This document shows, in pieces, positions 45,401 to 57,400 of a DNA stretch of 61,406 bases. Position 1 is the first letter of the stretch; every line of letters begins with the position of its first letter. The position numbers and the translations under genes are program-made. The notes under the pieces are model-generated. The model was not told the origin of the DNA. It did no database searches and saw only the letters and a program-made list of their open reading frames with translations. The DNA comes from an uncultured Paracoccaceae bacterium. Lineage in GTDB: Bacteria > Pseudomonadota > Alphaproteobacteria > Rhodobacterales > Rhodobacteraceae. The stretch spans positions 1-61,406 of the forward strand of contig CANLVD010000018.1 in assembly GCA_947494445.1 (NCBI GenBank), read 5' to 3'.

Positions 45401-48400
45401 CGATGATCTTCTGACGGCCACCGGTCTGCGCGATGAAGTGATCGAGGGCGGTCTGGGCAATGACACGATCATGGGCCCGATGGGCAACGCGACCATCGTC
45501 TTCAACAAGGGCGACGGGCAGGATGTGGTCAAGGTCAGCACCTCTGGCCGGGCCACGCTTGAGATCAAGGGTTACCTGCCAGCCGAAGTGTCTGTTGCGC
45601 GCGATACTTATGCCGAGCGCGGCTATATCCTGACCTTCGAGGGCACCGACGATCAGATCATTCTGGAAGGCAATGGCCGGACAGGACTGGGCGGTGTTGA
45701 CCGGGTCGAGTTTGACGATGGCACGGTCTGGACCAGCACCACGCTGGACAATCAGGTGCCACCACCACCCGAAGGTGCGGGCGGCACGCCGGGCAATGAC
45801 ATCATCCGCGATCAGGACGGAAACGAGACGTTCAACCCGATGACGGGTGATGACGTCGTGATTTCCCGCGATGACACGGACACGGTGATTTATGCTCGTG
45901 GCGATGGCGTCGACACGATTGAGGCCGACACCTTCCCCGGCGTGGTTCTGGATCTGACCGACCTGAATCCGGCCGACGTGGTGTTGCAGGAACTGCCCAT
46001 GTCGGACGGGTCCGTCTATGGTGGCAGACGCATCGAACTGCAGGTCATCGGATCGGATGACCGGGTGCATTTCGTCAATGGGTTCGACAGCCTTCTGCGG
46101 ATCGAATTTGCCGATGGCACGGTGTGGAACTATTCCGAACTGCAGACCAATCTGGTGGCTGCTCCGCTGGCCGAGGGCCAGGTGGATTTCGTATCAGTCA
46201 ACTACTCCAGCGATCCCAATCGCATCGGCACCACCAATGACGAGTTCTTCTCGTTGCAGGGCTTTGAGGGCGAAAGCCCCGATGCCGAAGTGGTCTATTC
46301 CCGAGGCGGTGGTCATGACTTGATCGAAGCGCCGGATTTCTACGGTTTCGGCGGCGCGAACCGTGTGTTGCTGACCGATATCGCATCCACCGAAGTCACC
46401 ACATGGGCGTTGCCCTTTGCCTATGCGCAAAGTTTTGGCGGCGGGCGTGATCTGCTGATCCGCTGGGGATCTGACGATGACAGTGTGCGTCTGGTCGGTG
46501 TGATCGACAGTTTCGAGCCGACCGGTCTGGCGGAGGTGGAATTCTCCGACGGGGTGATCTGGCTGGTCGAGGATATGGTCACCGATGCGCTGGCCGCAGA
46601 AGAGACCAACCAGCAGAATCTGACAGGCGATCCGACCCTGACGCGCGGCACCGATACGGGTGATTTCGCCGTTGGTGGTCAGGGTGGCGGGATCATCTTC
46701 CCACCCCCTCTGGAATTGCAGGCCCTCGATGAGCCTGTGCCTCTGGATCCCGGCGATCTTCCCCCACCAGGTGAGCCGCTGCCATCTGATCCGAATGACG
46801 AATTCACCGAGATCACGCTGGTCGATGTGCTGTTGTCCGAGATCACGGTTGAAGAGCGTGCGGGCGAGGTGATCCTGACCGTGGCACCAAGGCTGCCCGA
46901 TGGCAGTGATGGACTGTCGATCTGGATGGGCAATTCCCAGCGCATCTTCGACATCTCGGTCACACTTGACGATGGTACAGTGCTTGGACGGGAAGAGATC
47001 CTGGCGCTGATCCCGGTCCCTGTGGCAACTGCGGATGATGATCGTTTGATCGTTGGTGATCAGGGTGGTCCGATCACGGTCGAGGGCCTTCAGGGAGATG
47101 ACCTGATCACGTCGACGACCGAGGACACCACCTTCATCTACACCCGTGGTGACGGCAACGACACTTATACGGTCGAGGCTTTCGGCACGCCGGAAGCATC
47201 GCTGGATCTGCGTGGAATTGCGCCGGATGACGTCAATCTGGTCAACGCGTCGGGTGATCTGCTGGTGCGGATTGCCGAAAGCGCACCGGGTGCGGGCGAT
47301 GGTGGTGTGATCCGCATTCTGGTCGGGCTGGAAATCCAGACAAATGTCTTCGGTCCCCGGATCGCCGAGATCCTGTTCGATGACGGCACGATCTGGGATC
47401 TGGCCGAGCTGGAAAGCCGGACGATCATCAACCCGGCGACCGAGTTTGATGACGAGGTGATCAACCCGACGTCTGCCAACACATACGAGATGCTGGGCGG
47501 CAATGACTATGTCCAGACCTCTGGCTTTAACGACACCTATATCTATCGCAGCGGCGATGGCCGGGATGCCTATCTTGACAGCGGATCAAACGCGGATGTG
47601 CTGGAACTGCCGGACTTCCTGCAATCGGATGTGACCTTCACCCGGGTCAACAGTGACCTTGTGATCGATGTCATTGAAGACGTTGATCGCGGGATCGAGG
47701 CCGGTCAGATCAATGTGAAACTGGCCTTCAACAGCACGACCAGCAACAACTGGTTGCTGGAGCGGATCGTGTTCTCGGATGCATCCGAGTTGCTGATGGC
47801 CGATGTGGTTGCGGGTCTTGTGGACACAGCGACGGATGGCGATGACATTGTCACCGGCACGCCGCTGGACGAGACGCTGACAGGCGGGCTGGGCGATGAC
47901 AGCCTGCGCGGCCTGAACGGCGATGACACCTATGTCTACGCACGTGGCGATGGCAATGACGAGATCCTGGAGCAGGGCAACAGCGGCACGGCGCTGGATG
48001 TCGACAGGCTGCAGCTGACCGACATCAACGCGGGCTCTGTCAGTTTTGTGCGGACCTCTGAGGGCCTGTTGATCAAGATCGCCGAAAGCGCACCCGGTGC
48101 GGGCGATGCCGGATCCATTCTGGTGTTCGGCCTGCTGGTTGGCGAAGTAAACAACTACGAAGCGCAGGATCGCGGCACCGGCATCGAAGAGGTCGTCTTC
48201 GGGGACGGGTCCGTCCTGACCATGGGCGAGTTGTCCACGCAATTGCTGGCGGCGCAGACGTCACCGCTTGACGATGTGCTGACCGGCAGCGGGTTGAGCG
48301 AGACGCTGGAAGGCGGTCTTGGCAATGACCTGATGTTCGGTGGCGACGGGCCGGATACCTATATCTATACCCGGGGCGATGGCTATGACCGGGTCGTGGA

Positions 48401-51400
48401 CATCTACAACTCCACCACCGGTGATGTGCTTGAGTTGCGCGGCATTGATCCTGCGGATGTGACCCTGAAGGGCGGCTATCAGAACGATCTGGAGATCGTG
48501 ATTGCCGAAAGCGCGCCCGGTGCGGGCGATGAGGGCCGGATCACGGCGCGGGCGAGCAACAGCTTTGGTTCGGCCGGGATCGACAGCATCGTGTTTGACG
48601 ATGGCACGGTCTGGCCGCGCTCGATGTTCTCGGGCTCTTTCGCGACCGGGATTGCCACGGATGGCGATGATCGTGTCACCGGCACAACGTCGGCCGATGT
48701 GATCGAGGGACTGCTGGGCAATGACCGTCTGGAAGGCGGGTCCGGGGCGGATACCTATCTGTTCACCCGCGGCGACGGTCAGGACGTCATTGATGACCGG
48801 TTCAGTCAGTCGAACCGGCTGGAAGTCACCGGCTATGGTCCTGACGAGATCAGCTTTGACCGGCGCGGCATCGAGGGACGGGATCTGATCATCCGTCTGG
48901 CCGATGCGGGCGACGAGATTCTGGTGGTCGATGGTCTGAACGACGATTTCACACCGCCGATCGAAGAGATTTTGCTGACCGACGGTGGAGAGACCATCAC
49001 CTATGTCGAGATCGTGGCGGCACTTGTCGCCTCTCAGGTCACAGATGGCGATGACGTTGTGGTCGGCACGGTTGCCGATGACGCGCTGGGTGGTGGCAAG
49101 GGCGTTGATCTGGTCGATGGCCGGGCTGGCGATGATACCTATACCTATCGCGCAGGCGACGGGGATGACCGGTTCTCTGACAGCGGCATCAGCGACGAGG
49201 ATGTGGTCAATCTGCCCGATCACACGCCTGATGACATAGAATATGCGCTGCGCGCAGGCGCCAACTCCCTTGATCTGGTGATCCTGTTCAAGGACAGCCG
49301 GGATCGTCTGATCCTGGAAGGCGCGCTGGGGCAGGGTTACCCCTATGACGGCGTTGACAAGATCGTCTTCTCTGACGGGACCGAATGGGACCGGGCCGAG
49401 ATGCGCGCCCAGACGCTGAACTATGTGCAGACCAGTTTTGCCGATCAGGTTCAGGGCTTTGAACAGGATGACGTCTTTATCGGCAGTGCCGGGAATGATG
49501 TTCAGGCAGGTCTTGGCGGCAGCGATCTTTACATCTTCTCACGCGGGGATGGTGAGGACACCATCGAGGAAGGCACATCCAACACCGGTGAAATTGACCG
49601 CGTCGATTTCCCCGATTTTGTCTCTTCCGAAGTGTCGGTCTCACGGCTCTTCAAGGGCAGTGACACGGTCGTTATGCGCTTTGCCTCCTCGCCCGAGGAC
49701 AGTCTGACCATTACCGATGCGCTGGCACCAGACGGCGCCGGGATCGAGCAATATGTCTTCTCTGACGGGGTGGTCTGGGTGCCAGCCACGCTGGAGACGC
49801 TGCTGGACAACAATGCACCCGTGGCGATTGCCGATGGGTATTTCACGGCAACCAGTGGCGAGCCCTTGCTGCTGGCGGCAGCGACGCTTCTGCGCAACGA
49901 CTTTGATGCCGATGGCGATGATCTGTCGCTTATCGCGGTCGATGGCGGTGAGAACGGCTTTGCCGAGATCAACGCGGACGGCAATGTGGTCTTCACGCCG
50001 GATGCGGAGTTCTTCGGGCCGACCACGATCACCTACACGATCTCGGACGGGCGCAATGGCATCACCACGGGCACCATCGATCTGCGGGTCCGTCCTGTGG
50101 CCGAGGCGCGTGACGATGATGGCTTCGTGATGGAAGAGGATACGTTCCTGACCATCGATGCGGAACGTCTGCTGTCCAACGATCTGGACGGCGACCGGAT
50201 GATCATCTCTCAGGTGTTCGGGGCTGAAAACGGCTCGGTCTCGCTGGCCAGCAACGGTCAGGTGACCTTCACGCCGGATGCGAACTACAACGGCGTCGGT
50301 CGGTTTACCTATGTCGCCAACACCCCTGAAGGCGGACGGGCCGAGGCTGTGGTCACGATCAATGTGACGCCGGTCAATGATGCGCCTGATGCGCGGGATG
50401 ACAATGACTTCGAAACGCTGGAAGATGTGCCGGTTGAAATCCTGGCCTCAATCCTGCTGGCCAATGACCGCGACGCCGATGGCGATGCGCTGAGTGTCAC
50501 CGATGTGACCAGCAGCGCTGACATCGACGTCTCGCTCACCGATGACGGTGTGATCATCGTGACGCCGCGGGACTACTTCTTCGGCAATGGTACGTTCACT
50601 TACACGGTCACCGATGAGGATGGTCTGACGGATACGGCCACGGTCACGGTCTATGTGGAGCCGGTGAACAACGCGCCCGAGCCGACGCTTGATGTGATCG
50701 ACGCGATCGAGGACAACCCCAAGGTCATCAATGTCGACACGCTTCTGGCCAATGACATCGACCGCGACGGGGACACGCTGACCATCACCAGCCTGCGCCC
50801 CTTCGAGATCGGTGGCCGGGCCGAGCTTTTGGACAATGACACGATCCTGTTCACGCCGTTTGCCAACTTCAACGGAACGGCGCGGTTCGAATACATCGTT
50901 GATGATGGTCAGGGCAGTATTGCCGTGGGCATGGTCAATGTCGAGTTCGAGGCCGTCAATGACCGGCCCATCGCGCGCGATGATCGCTACACGTTCAGCT
51001 CGCTGGAAAACGTGCTGAACGGTGTCGAGGATGTGCCGCTGGTGATCCCCATCGCCGAGTTGATGAAGAACGACAATGACGTCGAGGGGCTGGCGCTGAC
51101 GTTCGAGAATGTCTCGGACCCCGCAGACGGCACCATCGAGGTTACCGATGAGGGCACGATCATCTTCACGCCGGATCAGGATTTCTGGGGCGAGACGACC
51201 TTCAGCTATCTGGTGTCCGATCCCGAAGGTCTGGTCGATGACGGCATGGTCACCATGTTCTTTGAGAACGTGGGTGACGCGCCACCTGTTGCAGGCACCG
51301 ACAGCATCACGGTCATCGAGGATGTGCCGATCACCATCCCGCAGGAAGTGCTTCTGGCAAATGACATCGACATCGACCGTGATCCGCTTGAGATCATCGG

Positions 51401-54400
51401 CTGGCGTCTGCCAAACTTTACCGAGCAGTTCTTCGACCCGTTCACGGGCTCTCTTACCCGCGATGCCAATGGTGACTTCCTTTACACACCAGGCCTGAAC
51501 GAGACGCGCGAGAACGGCTTCTATTACCTGGTTACCGATAATGCGGACGGTGTGTCTGAGGGCTATGTCGACATCACGATTCTTGCCCAGAATGACCAGC
51601 CGACGGCTGTGAATGACACGGTGGCAAGCTCGCCTCTGGACATCCCAGTGGTGATCCGCATTTCGGACATCATGGAAAACGACTTCGACGTCGATGATCC
51701 CGATGGTGAAAAGAACATCAGCTTCGTGGGCGTCGATGGCGCGAGCATCGGCACGGCCGAGGTCGATGGCAATTTCATCGTCTTGCGCGTGCCCGAGGGT
51801 ACGACCGGAATTGTGGAAGTGACATACCGGATCAAGGATCCGGAAGGTGTCGAGGACACCGCCACGGTCACAGCGCTGATCGAGGGCACTTATGGCCGTG
51901 TTCTGAACGGCACGCCACGTGCTGATCTGCTGATCGGCAATGATCTGGATGAGACGATCAACGGTCTGGAAAGCAATGACCGCATTGTCGCCAATGGCGG
52001 CGCGGACATCATCAACGGCGGCACCGGCGAGGATGACATCGACGCAGGCGAGGGCGATGATTTCATCGATGGTGGCGACGATGCCGATGACATTGATGGT
52101 GGTGAAGGCTTTGACACGGTCACCTATGAACTCTCGAACGTGGCGGTGCGCGCCGATCTGGCCTCACGGCTCGGTCAGGGCGGTTGGGCTGCTGGCGATG
52201 TTCTGACCGACATCGAAGGGCTGATCGGCACGGAGTTTGGCGATGATCTCTATGGCGGTCTGGCCGACAACCGGATCGAGGGCCGGGGCGGCAATGACCT
52301 GATCGACGGGCGCGAGGGTGTGGACACCCTGCTTGGCGAAATGGGCGATGACACCCTGATCGGTGGCGCGGAAGGGGACACGCTGGATGGGGGCGAAGGC
52401 TCTGATACGGCTGACTATTCCACCTCTGTCGAGGGTGTGACCGTCTCGTTGATTGGCGGCACGGCCAGCGGCGGGGATGCAACCGGCGATACGCTGATCA
52501 GCATCGAGAACCTGACCGGCACCGATCAGGCCGATGATCTGACCGGTACTGATGAGGCAAACATCCTGCGCGGCGGGCGCGAGGGCGACATCCTGCGCGG
52601 TCTTGGCGGCGACGACTTCCTGTCAGGCGGTCGCGGTGCGGATGACCTGCAGGGTGGCGAGGGCATTGATACCGCCGATTACACTCTGTCGGTTGAGGGC
52701 GTGACGGTCGATATGGCCGATGGTTCTGCCGGTGGCGGCGATGCCGAGGGCGATACATTCGACAGCATCGAGATCGTTCAGGGCTCGTTCCATGACGACA
52801 TCCTGCGCGGCAATGCGGATGACAACATCCTGCGCGGCGGGCGCGGCGCGGATGAGATCGACGGACGTGGCGGCTTCAACACGGCGGACTATTCCGTGGC
52901 TGACGAGGGCATTGCCCTGAACCTTGAAACCGGCCTTGGCACGGGTGGCGAGGCGCTTGGCGATACGCTGAGCAACATCCAGAAGGTCACAGGATCGGTC
53001 TATGCCGATGATCTGACCGGCAGCGCCGCAGGCGATACGTTTGATGGCAACTGGGGTGACGATACGATGGCCGGGCAGGCAGGCTCGGACGCGTATATCT
53101 TCGGCTATGACAGCGGTGACGATGTGGTGACCGAGGCAGGCGTGGCCGGTGACATCGACCGTGTTGTGCTGATGGACGATATCCGCACCCGCGATCTGTC
53201 GGTGATCCGCGAAGGCGATGATCTGCTTCTGGAACTGGAGCGGGACGACGGCTTCCTGATCGACACCCTGCGCGTGACCAACCACTTCCTGAGCGAAGAG
53301 GAAGGCATCGAAGAGGTGGTCTTTGCCGACGGCACCATCTGGGATCGCGCGCAGATCGACGCGCTGCAACGGATCGGGCGCTTCAATGCCGCTGATGACA
53401 TCTATCGTCTGGCGATCGAGGACATTGAGGCCTTCATCGATCCAGCCGATCTGATCGAGAATGACATCTCGAACCCCGATGGACTGTCAGGCATCGAATT
53501 GGTCGGTGTTGAGAATGCGATCAACGGTCAGGTGAGCATCACGCCCGAGGGGCAGATCCGCTTCATCGGCGATGAGAATTTCAACGGCGACGCGTTCTTC
53601 GACTATGTGGTGCGCGATCAGTTCGGGCGGGAAAGCTCGGCCCGGGTCGAGGTCAACGTGGCCCCGGTCAATGATGCGCCCGAAGGCGCCAATGACGGGA
53701 TTTTCGCGGGCGTGGAAGACACGATCCTGCGGATCAACATCACCGAACTGCTGAGCAATGATTTCGACGTGGACGGCGATCCGCTGAGCCTGATTGAAAT
53801 CCGGCCACTGCTGGATGATCAGGGCGAGGAACTGAACCCCCAATTGCCGGGCTTCAACGACTTCCCGTTCAGCGAGTCCGCCACTTTCGGCATCGCGATG
53901 ATTTCGGGCAACGAAGTGCTGTTCAAGCCAAAGGCCGATCACTTCGGCTTCGCAGGCTTCATCTATGTGCTGTCCGACCCTGATGGTGCGACCAGCACCG
54001 CCGAGGTCGAGCTGTTCTTCGATGCGCGCAATGACGCGCCGCGCAGCGGCAATGACGAGCGCACCATCCGGCTTGAGCGCACGACCGACATCTCGGTCGC
54101 GAGCCTTCTGGCCAATGATTACGACGTCGAAGACGACGCGTTCACTTTTGAAGGTGTGGGTGCAGCCACCAATGGCACGCTTGTCTATGATGAGGTGGCT
54201 GGGATCATCTCTTTCACGCCGGACGCGCTTGGTGCGGCTGGATTTACCTATGATCTGGTGGATGCGCGCGGTGCGGCCTCGACCATCACGGTTGATCTGA
54301 CTGTCATTCCTTTGAACGACGCGCCGATTGCGCGTGATGACGGCGGCTTTGTCACCGAGGAAGATGTCGCGCTTGAGATTGATCCAAGCGTGCTCTTTGC

Positions 54401-57400
54401 AAATGATACGGATGACACCGATCCGATTGATGATGTCATCATGTTGTCGGGCCTTGACCGTTTTGCCGAGAATGGCGTGGTCAGCCTGAACGATGACGGG
54501 CTGATCGTCTTCACACCGCGGGCCGATTACAACGGCTCTGCCGGGTTCCTGTATCAGATCACCGATGGCAATGGCGGGTTTGACGAGGCCTATGTCTCGA
54601 TCACCATCCTGCCGTCCAATGATGGCCCGGTGCTGCGTGATGACATCGCGCTTGGTCTGGAAGACCTGCCGATTGTGGTCATCCCAGGCGAGGTCTTTGG
54701 CAATGATCTGGACCCTGAAGGCGATGTGATCTTCTTTGAGAACGTCACAATTCTGGGCGCGGTCACCAGCGATTTCGAGACCCGCAACCCTGTGACCCTC
54801 GACTTCGGCTTTGATCCGGCTGAACTGGCCGAGACGATTGTCGCTGACGCGGTTCTGGCCGATGGATCGGTCCTGCCGGTGGAGATCGTCTTTGATCCAG
54901 AGACGCTCAGCTTCTCGGGCTCCTGGCCTGCCGGGCAGGTTGATCCGCTTGAGATCGACATCACGCTCACCAATCCAAATGACGGCAGCAGCTTTGCCGG
55001 CAACCTGACCCTGACCGATCAGAGCGATCTGGCAGGCGGCGTGGCGTTCGAGCCGGAAATGGCGCTGATTGACATCTCGGAAGGTGATTTCACGCTTGAG
55101 ATGGCAGGCAATCAGCCGGTTCCGGGCTGGCTGGCCTTCGATCCCGAAACGCTGGAATTGACCAAGACGGGCGATGCGCCGGTTGAGGACACCGATCCGA
55201 TCCGTCTGCGTCTGAGCTTCGAGCCTGATCCCGAACTGCTGCCTGATGGCACTCGCAGCTTCGGCGAGCGCGGTTTCATGATCGAGGTTCTGATTGATCC
55301 GCAGGCCGATATCGATCCTGCGATCAATGACCTGTTCGCCAATGATCCGTTCTTTGCCAGCCAGGGCCTGTATGCCCTGCCGCTGGAGGGCACAACGCGT
55401 GAGGCCCAGACCGAAAACGGCGCTGATCTGCCTGATTGGCTGAATTTTGATGCGGCCACGATGACCTTTGACGGCACCCCGCCGCCGGTCTTTGTCGGCA
55501 CCCCGCCTGTGCGTGTGGATGTGACCGGCGGGCCTGTCGAATTCTCGCTTCTGACCGAGTTGGAGATCGACAAGACCTTCCGCACCGGCGGTGACGGCGG
55601 CTTTGGCATCAGCCTTGAGGATGATCGCTTTGGTCTGTCCACACCGGAGGATTTCTTCGGTCAGGTGGCCCTCGAATACAACGCCCGCGACGAAAAGGGC
55701 GGCACCTCCGATCTGCCAGCCTACATCATCGTCAACGTGCTGCCGCAGCCTGAGGCGCCGGACCCTGTCGCTGATGAGGTCAGCACCACGGAGAATGTCA
55801 CCGCGCTTTACGCGCTGGCCGATCTGCTGGCCAATGACGTGGATGATGACGGCGATGCGTTCCGCGCCATCGAGATCACCCAGCCCGCCAACGGCACCAT
55901 CACCGTTCTGTTGTCCGAGTTGATCCTGACCACCCCGGCAGAGCTTCCCGTGCTGGCAGGCGGCACCTATTCGGCGACGCTTGTCGATGGCTCGGCGCTG
56001 CCCGATTGGCTGACGGTTGACCCTGATACGGGCGAGATCCGGGGCTTTGTGCCGCTTGATGCAACCGGCCCGCTGGCGATCACGCTCAGCGTCACCGATG
56101 GCACAACGACCGAGACCGCTGATCTGACGCCAGTGCTTGATGGCAATGAAGGTGTGATGCTGGAATATGTCCCGAACACGGATTTCAGCGGCGAGGACAG
56201 CTTCGGCTACACCATCACCGACGATCTGCATGGCACGGGCTCGACCACCGTCACGGTCACTGTGGCTGCGGTCAATGATCCGCCGGTTGCCGTGACTGAC
56301 AATGTCGATGTGCTGGAAGACAGCTCCGTCATCATCGATCCTGCCACGCTTCTGGCCAATGACACGGATGTTGATGGCGATCCGCTGACCCTGCTGTCGG
56401 TTGGCAATGCGATCAACGGCACGGTTGTGCTGGAAAACGGTCAGATCACCTTTACGCCTGTGGCGAACTATGATGGTCCCGCGAGCTTTACCTACGAGGT
56501 GAGCGACGGATCCGATGGCACCTCCACCGGTACGGTGCGGGTCAATGTCATCTCAACCAACAACAGGCCGGTGGCCGCGCGTGATGATCTGAACGGCACG
56601 GAAGACGAGCCGCTGACCATCACGATTGCCGATCTTCTGGCAAATGACAGCGATGCCGATGGCGATCCGTTCACCTTCGTTTCCATCGATACGGATGTTG
56701 ATGGCGCGCGCAGCTTCCTGCTGCCCGGTGGCGAGATCCAGTTTGTGACCGATGAGGATGTGAACGGCCCGATCACCTTTACCTATCGTATCACCGATGG
56801 CCGTCTGACCGGCACAGGTGAGGTGGTGATCGACTTTGCCGCCGTGAACGATGGCCCGCGTCTGATTGATGACGGAACGCTGACCGCGGTTGAGGATACG
56901 CCGTTGCAGGTCGATATGGCCTTCCTTCTGGCCAATGACGTGGATGTCGAGGGCGATGCCTTCTCTGTCACCAGGGTCTTTGATCCCGAGAACGGCACAG
57001 TCACCCTTGAAAACGGAATTGCGACCTTCACCCCGCGCACGGATTACGCGGGCAATGCAGGCTTCCGCTATGAGGTGACGGATGCGCGCGGTGCGGTGAG
57101 CGAGAACTTCATCGACATCACAGTGCTGCCCGGCAATGATCTGCCCTTCGCCGTCTTCGACCGGTTGGAAACCAACGAAGACACGCCGCTTGAGATCGAC
57201 CCGGCCGTGCTGCTGGCCAATGACAGCGACCCGGATGGCGATCCGCTGACGGTCACATCTGTCTTCTCAAGCTTCTTCATCTTCGGGCAGGGCATCGTCA
57301 CGGTGCCACTGACACAGCTTGCCAATGGCAACTTCCTGTTCACACCGCGCGCGGATGACTTCAGCGAGGCGACCCTGTTCTACAGCGTCACCGATGGCGG

